From Montifringilla adamsi (taxonomy: Eukaryota > Chordata > Aves > Passeriformes > Passeridae), in NCBI GenBank assembly GCA_017590115.1, contig JAGGNK010013558.1:13381752-13445751 (forward strand): a DNA stretch of 64,000 nucleotides, written 5' to 3'. Made by a program: the position numbers and the translations under genes. Numbering within the stretch: the first letter of the stretch is position 1; each line of letters opens with the position of its first letter. The notes under the pieces are model-generated. The model was not told where the DNA came from. It worked only from the letters and a program-made list of their open reading frames with translations, and did not search any database. Positions 49,796-61,400 of the stretch are shown here, one piece after another.

Positions 49796-49920
49796 GACTC
49801 TCCTCTCAAAACAGGCTGAGATGGTTGGGGCTGCTCCTACCAAAACAGGCTGAGATGGTTGGGGCTGTTCAGCCTGGAGAGGAAAAGGCTTCAGGGCAAC
49901 TTCATTGTGGCCTCCCAGAA
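49796..49920 (+). mobile_element. CR1 LINE fragment with internal duplication
   Basis: ACAGGCTGAGATGGTTGGGG, followed by CTGTTCAGCCTGGAGAGG, AAAAGGCTTCAGGG and CTTCATTGTGGCCT, is the well-known CR1 block that lies near the C-terminal end of its reading frame and leads into the 3' region. Both ends are truncated, and the reading frame is interrupted. The first 27 bases of the recognisable block occur twice (49807-49833 and 49841-49867). Similarity to the CR1 consensus looks higher than in the old copies at 19170 and 57855, so this is a younger, avian-age insertion. Confidence 0.82.
49807..49867 (+). repeat. 34-bp tandem duplication inside CR1
   Basis: CAAAACAGGCTGAGATGGTT and the next seven bases are identical in 49807-49833 and 49841-49867, a period of 34 bp. 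CR1 normally has this block once, so the duplication happened after insertion. Confidence 0.9.
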
Positions 49921-51399
49921 ACCTCACTCCAGCACAAGGCAGGGGATGGCCAGTAACAAATGAAATAAACAGTTACATACACTTAAGTCAGAATGAAAAA
50001 CAAAACAAAACAAAACCTGACCCTGAGCAGTGTCAAGGCTATTAAATTTACTGGATTTCCCCTCATTCCACAAGGTAGCCCAAGGGTACCCAGCAAGAGA
50101 GCTGAAAGCAAATCTCCTTGGGTTTAAATTCATCAGGCACCCAGCCAATATAATCAGATGATTTGTAGCCAGTTCTTGGCTATTATGGAGCATCACCAGA
50201 CTAAAGGAGCAGCAATACACTGGAGTCTAACTCCAATCTGCTTTTAACACCTTCAATCGATCAAAAACTCCTGACAATCCCTTCAAAGAATGAAGAGACT
50301 TTGGGAAACAGAACTTGCAGAATAGGAGATAAAGCCAAGGTCTTTAGATAAAATGAACAAAGGGTTTGCGTGTCATTTTGCAGCAACAAGCCTGTGATGA
50401 AATTTGCAATCTTTGAAACACACTTTAACAGAATAATGTGGGTTTATTCATCTTGTAACTTTGTCTGACTGTGAATATGGTTTCCAGGCAAAGGTGACTC
50501 TGAACACAGTTTCCTTCACAAGTAATGAACCCTGATATTGAGCAGATTTTCTCACTCTTAAATACCTTGTCAACCCAGCATAAAACATGAACTTCTCTAG
50601 CATTAAACACGAACTCGCATTTTCCTTGCAAGCACTGCCATAAGAGAAAAACAACAAAAGCCCCAGAACCATGAAAGGAGCTTCCATGAAAGAACTCCAC
50701 CAAAGCCTAGTGAAAGAGTAAGATCAAGCAGCCAAGGTTTTATGTAAATCTTCCACAGCCATTAATTCAATGGAGGTGGGTGGAAGTGTGGGGGAGGATC
50801 CTTGAGAATTTTCTTTCTATAAGAGACTTAAAAATAACCTGGTACTTTCCTGAGAAAAATGACAAAGTTGAGCTATTTTACTACAAAATAATGTAGCCAG
50901 ATCAGCTTGGTCATACCAAAAGGTCTTAACTGACTTCAAATATATGGTAAAAGTACAAAGAAAGCTAAAAAAAAATTAGAATAACCTAATGAGTGCAAAT
51001 GTACAAAAAGAACAGCTAAGGAAAGCATGAAAAATGAAAGTACAAAGTGAGGTGAAACTGGCAAAAATATCCCACAGCAAAGGATATCATTCTTTAAGTT
51101 TATTACTAATAAAATGCAGCATAATTTGTTAGTCCACTTTTTATAGAAGGAAAACTTATTGACAACAACGCTGAGAAGAGTGATTTTTGCACAAGTTTTC
51201 ATAAAAGGTCAGCTGTGGTGAATTAACTTTGTTAAGGACTAACAAAGGAGGCCCAGAAGACAAAATGGATTGGTTAGAGAAGTTAAATTGCTCAGATTTT
51301 CCAAATGATCTGCATCTACTGTTTTCTTTCTGCAGTTCTGTGGAACTGACTCAATCAAGCTCAAAGCTGTTAATGATTATTTTTTTTGAGCTTAGGAAG
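49921..51399. other. Unique non-coding sequence
   Basis: Nothing recognised except an (AAAAC)4 microsatellite at 49996-50016. The minus-strand frames 50425-50703 and 50936-51202 show no motif. Confidence 0.5.
49996..50016 (+). repeat. (AAAAC)n microsatellite, four units
   Basis: Four perfect AAAAC pentamers, preceded by one extra A. Confidence 0.9.
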
Positions 51400-52590
51400 G
51401 GCTGGTGATGAACCAGATAACTGACACAATAGAGTGACTGTCTTTTGAAGACAGGAGAAAGGAGAAGACAGCAAACGATAGACCTGTCAGGTTAACTCCA
51501 GTTCCTCAGAGCAAAGAAACAATTTGGAAGCACTTAGGAGAAAAGAAGTGGGAATCAGTCAACACAGCTTTGTCAAGAACAAATTACGATGGCCCGTTCT
51601 CATTTGCTTCTCTGAGAAGGTACCAGGAGAATATCCCATGGACAAGATGTCACATAGGAAAGCTTTTTGAAACCATTTCAAGTTCTTGCAGCAAATAAGC
51701 AGCAGGATCTAGGTGAATCACAGCAGAGTAATTATATAAACTGTTTAGAAAATTGTACCCAGGACAGTTCTCAGCATTTCACTGTCAAAACGAAAGTGTT
51801 GAATGAGCTTCTGCAGGACTTGGATGTGGATTTGGTACAATTCAATATTTTCATTAAAGGTTTAGACAAAATGCAAAGTATGTTAATCCAATTTGCAGAT
51901 GAAACCAAAGTAAGACAAAAATTGCATTAAGATTCAAAATAATTTTGAAAAACTAGAGACATAACCTTAAAAAAAAGTTGCATTTCAATAGGGTCAAGTA
52001 CAAGTTACTTGAATTCGACAGGAATAATCAATGGTACAAACACAGAAAATGAGGAGCAATGAAAAGGTAATATTTCTACTGGGAAAATATGCTGATTTGC
52101 CTTATTGAAAACTGCAAGCTGAAAATGAGCCACCCATTCCTTTCTTTTACAAAAATGCAAATACAATACTGTGTGGGTATAGAGAATTTAGGCTGACATA
52201 TAAATTAATCTGTTCTTTCTTGATCCAGTACTATTAAGATCTCTGCTACAGATCTGTTTCCACCTTGGGAAAAGCAATTCAGGGAGGACTTGGTGCAACT
52301 GAAAACAGTGCAGAAGACACATTGAAATAATTAATTCTATATCTAGTCTGGATAGGTAAGGAAATGACTGTCCAGGACTTCCTGTAGCAACACAGGGCTC
52401 AAGCCAGATACCTGGAAAATATAAATCTGCTAAAATAGATTATTTGGAGAATGTCTGGTAATTCCATTATTAAAGCTCTCCTAGAAAATATTAGATTAAC
52501 ATAGCAAGTGTGGTGCAGGTAAAGTTGATCCTCACTGCAGGAAGCTGATGACCTCTGGAGATCCCAGCCCTTAACTCCTCCAGTTTTATG
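51400..52590 (+). mobile_element. Ancient CR1-type LINE, RT region to 3' end, degraded
   Basis: A long run of weak but collinear similarity to the old amniote CR1 reading frame. GACCTGTCAGGTTAACTCC is at about 51481, and TTTGTCAAGAACAAATTACG at about 51570. GGAAAGCTTTTTGA (about 51657) is the block encoding the conserved KAFD-type segment. AATTTGCAGATGAAACCAA is at about 51889, and ATTCAAAATAATTTTGAAAAACTAGAG at about 51932. The terminal GATGACCTCTGGAGATCCC sits at about 52549. Large parts between 52000 and 52540 are hard to align and carry deletions. The copy is dead: frames shift repeatedly. Confidence 0.65.
51667..51930 (+). pseudogene. CR1 reverse-transcriptase remnant, 87 codons
   Basis: This open stretch lies inside the old CR1 copy. 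Residues 56-62 read LVQFNIF and residues 76-81 FADETK. They stand for the LFNIF and FADDTK segments around the catalytic Asp pair of CR1-type reverse transcriptase. The second catalytic Asp is Glu here. The finger and palm segments before it, and everything after residue 87, are lost to frameshifts and stops. It is a chance-surviving piece of a dead element, not a gene. The ATG at its start is not a native start. Confidence 0.7.
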
Positions 52591-55500
52591 CAAACACAAA
52601 TGAAGTTTAAAGTTCATTCCCCACAATGATAATATAGGAGGAATAATTTCCATAGCAGCTATCAGAGCAGAGGCAAAGGAGCAGCAGGGCTGTAAGAGCT
52701 CAGGCTGGCCAGAGCACTGCAGGGTGGCTGCCATCCCTTTCCACCAACCATTGCAGGAATTGCTGCATATCAGAAACGGGAGGCAGGGAAAAGTCTGCAC
52801 ATGGCTCCCAAACCAGGAAAATCAGTCTCTACTGGAGACAACAGTATTAAAAGCCAATCACTGTAAGGTCGAAAGACAGGAAGATGAGGAGGTACAAGTC
52901 TATATCAACATGTCCTGATTAAATCGTGCAGTGTTAAAGGAAAGCTTGAATAAAACTTGCTCAAGCTACACCAAGAGAACATCACAGGTCACTCCTCTCT
53001 TGCAAACTCACTCCTGCTTTTTAGAAGTCCAGAGCTGATCAGAAGGAAGGGAATTAGAAGGAGCTTTCACTGATGAGCTGCTGGGCACAAATACATTAAT
53101 GAAAGCTGTGTACAATACATCAGCAGCAACCGAGCTTGGCAGGGCTGTTATGGCTGGGTATTAATTTACAGCAGCAGAGATGAAGGAGAGAGGCCACTCT
53201 GGGCAGAGCTGCCAAGTGAATCATGAGCAAAGGGCTCCCCTTCAGAAGATTGAGCTGGGAACATGGCACTGGGAATTCTTTTTCTTACAAATCTCATCTA
53301 ATCTCTTCTCTCTAAATCCCTTTTCTTTTCTAGGCTTTGTTTCTCTGGAGCCACTTCCAACATTCCTTTGTTATGACTGAAGGAAGGAAACCAAAGAAGC
53401 AGCAAAGCATTTTGCTGTATTAAAAGCACAAAGAAGAAATTTTGCTCCTTGAATGTATACTCTGCATTAACTGTTCTGTTCCAAAGCACAGAGAAGTCTC
53501 CAACTGCCTTGTGTCACATCCACAGGACAAGCTGATATTTTATCAGCCTGGTGTGAATTACACAGGACTGAATTATCACAATATAAACTCTGGATTGAAT
53601 TTTGTATAATTGTATAATCCATGAACCTCACATATACTTTCTCATCTGCATTTTAGCAAGGGCTGCTAGAGTGTGTTTTTTGATTGGGTCTGAGGAGATG
53701 CATTTCCAACTTTTACACTCTGATATGAAGAGGTTTAGACTCCAAAAGAGAAAGGACAAGATATTTCAGCCCTAGACTATGCCTTCTGTTCTCTTTTTAT
53801 TTTTTTCCTGTCCCTCTGGTGAAACAGCACCTCCCAGTTACTTACCCTGCTACTAGTGGAAGCTCTGAAAGGTGTGCAAGACAGATGGGATGAATTGCTC
53901 TCAATGACTGTAAAGAAAGTGCTTGAAAACTGGCATTGCCAGATGCAAAACTTCTAGATGGTAAATAAAGTTGGTATTTGGTGCCAGCTGAAGAACTTGG
54001 GTATCATTTTTCTCTGTGTATACGTGTTTGCCCCTCTGCCATCAATTCCTGTATTGAGTGGAGTAAACTTTACCATGACAAGCTACAGGTAGGCAAAAAA
54101 ACCCAAACCCATTCCTCATATTTTCTAAAACTGAATTAGTTTTGGTGCTATAAAATCTCTATCATGTTGATTTCAAAGGCAAATTCCTCTAACACTTTAT
54201 GCACTGCTGCTGCTGCTGGGAGATTTAATCACATCCCAAGCAGAGCACTTTATTTCACGTGTCCAGGAAGAATATGTCCTTTGGCTTTTACCTCTGGTGA
54301 CACCCTCAATGCATTAGTTTTCCCATCCACGGGCCAGAGTATATCATAGATTAATACAGCTCAGCAACTCAAAATACACAGATTGTCATCCTCAGTAATC
54401 AGCCTGAAGAATTTTGAGGACAGTTGTTATTTACAGAAGGTGAGAAGAGACCCAGCAGAACACTTAGCTCTAAACAAACAATGTGGAAACTTCACTACCC
54501 GGGAAGTCCTAAGTGGCAAATAGGCAGCTCAGGTGTTCCCCAGCACGGTTTGATTGCATTCCTGCTGAGGCTCAGTGAAAGCAGGAGGTGGGAAAGGGTA
54601 AGTGAGGAAGCAGGGGGCCTTTCTCACATGGAGTCACTCTCATTTCAACCAGTGTTTAGCTCTGGGTTGTTAGTTCATTAAGAACATGCTACAGAAACCA
54701 AGCTCAACACGAATCCCAGCTCTGCTGCAGCAGCGTGGCCTCTGCTCCAGCCCGGCCCAGGGACAGGGACCTTGTGGCATCTGGCAGCAGCAGGTCTCAC
54801 CACGAAGGCTGTGAAGGGACCTGGCAGGATTTTGCAGCACAGAGCAGAGAGTTACAACAAGTTCTTTTCCTTTCTCCTGCATTCCCTTCACCAGGGTATC
54901 CGTGCTTGGCAGCACTAAAGGAGACATTTCACCTGCACAGCAAGCAGGCTCGTGCTCAAGTGCAGCGAGCAAGACAGGCAGCATAAATCTTGATTTAACA
55001 AGAATAGGGCTGTGTGGGTCCTAAATTAACCCTGAGTTCAAGCTACAGCCTAAGAAAGATTCATGGAGAGAAGCTTCCCATCAGAACAGCGAGGAGACTC
55101 CAGCCAAACCCCGTCTACTTGGAAACACTGGAATTTACCTCCATCCTACCCTGCTGCTCAGAACTGGAACAAAGGGGGCGTGCTGGGGGTCCTGAGAAGT
55201 GCCACATGCAGGATGGTGTTTTAGCACTTTACCTCACTTAAATCTGCATGTGGTTTCTGCTCACCCTCATGCTAGGAAAAGAACTCACCAGCAAGCAGCT
55301 GCTATTGACTGGAGGATTTGCAATCAAGCTCTAAATTTAGCAAGGTGCCATAACAGAGAGGGCTCCCACACTGCTGTTAACACCAGGAACCAGAGTTTAG
55401 TGATGTGAACGGCTGATAATAGCTTCTGTCCTCACACTTTGTGGTTAGATGATGCCAGCTGCTGAATGCCTTCCTGCAGCTTTTCTGATAAACCATTATA

Positions 55501-57854
55501 ACCAGCCAAATGCTGGGCTAAAATAAAACCTTGCCAGAGTTTTGATATAAAATTTTCTGTACTCCAAGACCAACTCTTGCTGAACTTTGAAGTCGGTGGT
55601 TATCTTGAAGAAAACCCTTTTCTGAATTTTGGTATGAATCTAATTAATGAGTTAATTCCCTGATAATCTGTTCTCTTCTTTGTGCCTGTTTCATGATTAA
55701 TTTGGTTCCAGTGAATTTCCTTTACTGACTGCAGAGTAGAAACAAATTTCCTGTCTTATTAATTTCCACTTTTGACCCATCATCAGGGACTAAACAAGGG
55801 CATATGTCCCCATGTCTTAATTTTCTTAATCATTACAGAGCACGGGTAAGTTCTAGAAAAAGCAAGGTGCAAACAAGGGAAACTCTCCAGCTTTTGCTAT
55901 TACCATAGAGAAGATGGAGGTAGGCTGAACACTCAGGAGGTATAAAGGCTGTGAAGTAGTTGAAAACCCTAAATCTGATCTAACTGAGAGGACAGTCCTA
56001 CCAGGCTGCAGAGTGAACAGGAACATCATTCTGCGGCTATACCCCCCCAAACTAAACAACAAAAATCCCAAAACAAAATAATAAAATAGCCCACCAGAAA
56101 CTACAGGGATGGAAAGGTCACCTTCCTGGGATCACAGGCCTACCCTCACAGCTGTCATATGCCCTTTGGGGAAACTCTTAAAAAAAAAAAAAGAAGAAAA
56201 ATCTGAAAAAAGAAGTAGCAAAACCAAGCCAGCCTCCCTCTCCCAAAATTAAAACAAAATATACTAGGGTTTTCTGTGTGACATCCATGGTAGAACAGTG
56301 CTGCCAGCAATTAGCATCACAAGCCTTCCTCCTGATGCCACAGTGTGTCAAGGACATTTTTAATGACAGATCAAGGGCACTTCTCTCTGTGAGGTGTTTG
56401 AGCTGTGTTAACAGCAGCCTTCTTGGCACACGACTCCAGTGTCCCACAGGGGTGGCAGTAAAGGCAGGAAGGCACCACAAGGCAGGAGAGATCTCTGTGC
56501 AACCAGGTATGCTGCTTCCATGGCTGCTCCTGTCATACCTGCAGGGCATCAGCTCTGAAGTTTCTCTGAACATCTTTCTGTTGCTTCTTCCCCAAAAGCT
56601 GGTTGCTATTAGAGTCACTCTGTGAGTGGATGGAAATGCCAGAAACGAGACATGAGGGAAAATATACTGAAAAGGGCAAGGAGCTCAACTGTTCCTGTCC
56701 ATTATCCCTTCCCAGATAAATCCCAGCCTCTACACCAGAGTATGCAATTCCTGAGAAAATTCAGGAAATTAGTAGATGCTGTGTTACAGAAGAGCCTTAC
56801 AGACAACTTGAAAATGGTGAGGGCAAACTCCTGATGCACCATGGCCTCCAGAGGGAGCTGGGCTGGCAAAGAGAGCGAGGACCAAAAGTCAGGGAAGGAC
56901 CTGGGGTACACTGCTCCCCCGCACTGGATCAGCAGATGCTGGGTCATGCATGACTAGATTTCCCCAACAGCCTGGGATACAGCCAGCTGCACTGCAGGCT
57001 TAGCCTTCAGGCCTTGCTCTCCAGGGACTTTCTCTGCTCCGAGATAAGTCTTTGATCATGAGCAGCACATTTGCACAAAAAGAGTTTGGATATGATTTTA
57101 AAACGTGAGGGAGAAAAGTGAACAAAAGCCATGTTTCTGCATCTCATGTCTCCAATCTGTTTCTCCTTGAAAGGGGCAAAGACACCTCAGAGACATTGTC
57201 AAAGTGCCTAAACCAATTTTTCAGCCTAATCCATTATTTATATTTCCACTCAACCCCTTTTTTAATCCTGAGTTCCTGAAATTAGGTTCTGTAATATTGA
57301 GAATCACTCCCATGAGCTGAAGGGAAGGCAGGGAGAGGGCTTAAGTCTTGTCCTGCCCTTACCCTTCCAAATCCACCTCTGACAGGGACTGTCCATCTTT
57401 TTCTCTCTGTTCTGTACCTCTCACAAACTACCAGCATCACATCCTCATCCATTTGTTTCTTTATTTTCTGCTCAGTCCTTTATGGGATATTTAGGTAAGA
57501 ATAAGCACTTTCTTCAGGACAGACACTGAAATCTAAAAGGTCTAAAAAGAGGCATCACTTTTTATGGGCATGCACATGAGAGAGGCTGGAGTCCTTCACC
57601 AACCCCATTTGTGGCCAGTAATTGTCCAAAAAAACTGCTTAAATGTAAAAGGATTTCTCCATCAACCAAATGAGGATAGAGCTGATTAATCCAGAAAAAC
57701 ACCACCCTTCTTGAAAATAATAAACCTCAATTGCAAGGCCACAGACAACACAAAAAATACTACAAAACTTTAAAATATGCCACACTTTTCCTAGAAAACC
57801 CATTCTGAATTCTTGGTTTCCTATATTTCAAATATATCATATAAACAAGCAGGG
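52591..57854. other. Unique non-coding sequence
   Basis: No gene recognised. 54690-54990 is a locally GC-richer block with frames open on both strands, none recognisable. 56180-56192 is A13. The opposing frames at 56178-56618 (minus) and 56278-56625 (plus) overlap and neither resembles a protein family. ATAAA-like signals occur, but with no gene to serve. Confidence 0.5.
56180..56192. repeat. Poly(A) run (A13)
   Basis: Homopolymer followed by an A/G-rich stretch to about 56215. Confidence 0.9.
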
Positions 57855-58400
57855 TCCAAAGTAGGTGATAAAAGTAGTTAGAGGCATAAGATTTAAAAAA
57901 ATTCGCTTCTTTCGTGACTAGATGCATGAGAAGGGAGGTGATAGTTGTTTACAAAATGCCTGGCAATTTAGGTACTCTCAATTATTCTGTTACAGTGGAG
58001 GATAAAGATGCATTTGCAAAGGTGAAAGAGCAGCAGATGAAAGGAAATATTTTCTTTCCTCACAACATGCAGCCAATCTATAAAACTCACAAGATAGCAG
58101 GGTGCAGCGAGGAGCAATGCAAGATTCAAAAAGCACTAGTAAGTTACACAGAAAATGAGAGCACTGGAACATTTCATTAGATAGAATTATTGTTACTATA
58201 ATTATCCAGAAATGTTACAAATTCTCGTGTTCCCAGGTATAAATAAAACACTGTCTGAAGATAGAAAACCATTCCCCCAGGGGATAGGGGTATTCTGCAG
58301 TTGCCCACTATGGCAAGTGGTTACATCCCTCTGAAATCTCCAGTGCTGAGCACTGTCAGGAAGGACACTTGCCTGTACTAAAGTACTACAGCACATCCTC
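57855..58400 (+). mobile_element. Ancient CR1/L3-type LINE, 3' region
   Basis: Blocks appear in the expected order. GTGATAGTTGTTTACAAAATG is at about 57939, and AAGGAAATATTTTCTTTCCT at about 58038. CAGCCAATCTATAAAACTCAC, at about 58070, stands for CCAATCTATGGAACTCAC. CATTTCATTAGATAGAATTATTG is at about 58170. GGGTATTCTGCAGTTGCCCACTA, at about 58287, stands for the TTATTCCATAATTGCCTACT segment. CACTGTCAGGAAGGACAC lies near 58349. The 88-codon open frame at 57914-58180 is inside this relic and overlaps its largely non-coding 3' part, so it is not called as a gene. Confidence 0.75.
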
Positions 58401-61400
58401 TCTCATGATTCACTTTCTCATAGATGAAAACACAAGTTGTGCACTAGAACAAAAAATAAGTATTAATTCCAGGAAAAGCCTGACGAGATAAATCCGGGTA
58501 GCAACACTTTACCCAAATTCTTGGCTGCCCCCTGCAGTTCAATGGAAGATGAGGCACAGCTTTATTACTTGGAATGGGTATTTGCTTTCTCTTTGAATTG
58601 CACGGGACTTTTATCTTTTAACGAGATGCTGGTGCTTTTTGGAGGGTACTATAAAATGGCATCTACAGAAAATAATTCTCAAGTACAGAGTGTGATGTAA
58701 AAACATGTTGGGTAGGCTAGACAGAACAAACAGATTAGACAAGGAAATAGAGAGCAGATGCTTTCTATTCTTCAAGTTATTCCTAATTTCTGATCATACT
58801 GGCCTGATAGCAGAATCTTGTTCAGGCATTCAGCTGCTTTTATTGCTTATTCTCCCTTACAAGTCCAAATCCTCAAATTCATGTTTAAATAGGGATTTAG
58901 AGGTAGTAAGTAACGGTTAATGCTTAAAAAGAAGCCATTATAGATTAAATGGTGAATAATGGGCCATAGATAAAGCTGCTGATTAAGTATTTTTAAATGG
59001 TATGGGGTATATTTGAAAGTCTAACCAGAAAGTATGCTATTGTTACTTTAAAAATGAAATCTGACCTTCCAGAAATTTAAATTTTCCTCCAGTTAAAAAC
59101 AAGTTTTAATAAGAACAAATAGAAATAGGAATGGGAAATGGCCCAGGGGGAGGAAACAGAGAAAAACACCCCTAAACAGAGACAAAGGGAATGCTTTTCC
59201 TTTCCTCTTACACTGTTCTGAGTCTGTCTCTCCTTGCTGCTCTGACAGCAGCCCTTGCCTACTTCCTTTAGCACTCATGGTCCAAGCAGCAGCAGCCTAC
59301 ACCCTCAGCATCTTCCCAGAGACACAAGAGCAGCAGGAAGTGACAATCTTTCCTTTAGAAAGGAAAGTTCACGAGAAGCAGGTGTGGTTTTCCATTTGTT
59401 TTGGCCATTTCTGTATCCATTTGTATCCCAATCCAATTCTAGCAAAGCCACAATTTTCCATAGAGTTCTGCTGGTGAATCTTGGCTTCCTTCCCCACTAT
59501 CCGCACCCCCATGAGCCCTTCCAGCACATCACAGGTCCATCTGCACTGTTCCAGCCTGGAATCAGCCCCACACCTCTGACATTGCACTGTGACATCAGTA
59601 GGAAAGTGGTGGTGCTCTGTCCTGGACTGGTGAAGAAGATCCCTTCAACTGGGCTGCGTTGCTGAATGCTACAGAGTGACCATGGCCAGAGACAGATGGG
59701 GCTCCACCAGTACTGAAAGAGAATTCCTGTACTTGAAAGAGAATTTTCCCTACATTCATAAGAATAGGATCTGGGATGTTAAGCTTGAGTACATTTTTGC
59801 TCTGCAGCCAAAAAATAAAAAAAGTATTAATTTCACGTTCATCTTCCCCCTCACATCCTTCTATTCTCAACTCCAGCCTAATTCTCATAAGTTCTTTTTA
59901 CCAACATTACGTTAAGCATACACATCCTAATAAATCCATATGGTTTCTGAGAGAATGCAATGAATTATCAGGGGCTGGAGGGATTGGTTTTCACGTCTGT
60001 ACCTCTGTGCATAAGCACTCATCCACTCTGGTGCACGTGTGTGCTGGAGCAACAACCTGCACGTATTTATCTCCTGTCTCACACAATACCCCTGCCTGTC
60101 TCTCTGTACAGGATCTAGTGAGGCAGCAAGAGGCAGGGTCTGTGTGTGAGTCACAGCCACAATACAGCCAGAGCCTCTGACAGAATATACAATGCAGCTG
60201 AGGTGTCAGTGGAGGTGGCTTTGGAGTGCTTTAAAATGCTGTTCAAGTGCCAACTTTCACCTGCAAATATGACACTTTGCTCGCCCACCCGCTTTCCTTC
60301 CAGGCTATGTGCTCCTTTTACTGCAACTTGACAGCTTTAATTATAAATTTCTCTGCCTTCTCTATCCCCTTAACCATTTAGTCTCTTATTTGTCTTGCTG
60401 AGTTTTTGGTATGCTCCTAGATAGCAGCTGTATGTTGTCACCACAGCAGAGGAGACCTGGTCAGACTCTCATTTGCAGGCTGGGCACCAGACCAAAAGGA
60501 CTTGCAACACGGCATTTACCTCGAAAGCAGAAATCTCTGCTCTTGTTTTCTCTTTGCAGAGAAAGGAGGCAGCAATGGGGACACAATGAGACTAAGAGGC
60601 TTGTTAAATCAAATCCATTTGGGACTCCTTAGCTCTTATTGTCTGAATAATTTATACAGGTACAAACTTCTGGTGAAAAACTGGATCCCACTGGTGGTTT
60701 TACAGGGGATTCAGCTCCTTCTAGCCCTGTATTTCACTCACGACAGCAAAACCTACTTCAGACACTGGCAATATATGCACTGCTACTCTCAGCACCACCT
60801 CCTGCTCTGCAGGACTGGAGCCTCTGATGCTGCTGGTGGGTGGAGAGGTATTCTGCTCTATAGAAGCTCACAGAGCCCTGGCATTCATTCTGGTTTGCCT
60901 CTAAGTTCTGTGATACTTGGATATCTGAGCCACTGTGCTGGATTCAAGGGGTGAGAATGCCACATGGTGAAGCCTTTGATCCAGGTAATCCAGATCTAAG
61001 TCTCTTCTTCCTGTGTTTTATGCCACATGATTAACTCTCCAACATGGGATAGAAAAGTCTATTTTGATCCTCAGCCAGTCTAATTTTCACCTGCATGACT
61101 GTATTCTTCAAAAAGCTCTGGTGGGAGCTGTGGACAGATTAAGTAGAGGTCAACTGAAGTGACAATTGCAATGAAGATAGGAAAAACACACAACATCCAA
61201 AAAAATGTGCTTATTTCTAAAGGTTGGAAATGCATTTCATCTAACTACCATCCTACTCACTCCTTCCATTGCTTGGCTGCCTGAAAGTAGCATGTACTGG
61301 TATGAAAAATCCAACTGTTCCCTGGTTTCCACAAATCTCAAGTTATTTTGGGACTCTGGGAACACCATTTGGAAAAATTCCACAATGAAACACTAAATAA

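Noticed and set aside
54690..54990. GC-richer block as a CpG island or promoter
   Set aside because: CpG count remains low, and there is no adjoining gene or exon.
56178..56625. Two overlapping opposite-strand frames of 115-146 codons
   Set aside because: Neither shows a known motif; mutual overlap is expected when stop codons happen to be sparse on both strands.
57914..58180. 88-codon protein-like frame
   Set aside because: It lies in the 3' part of an old CR1 copy; its open state is incidental.
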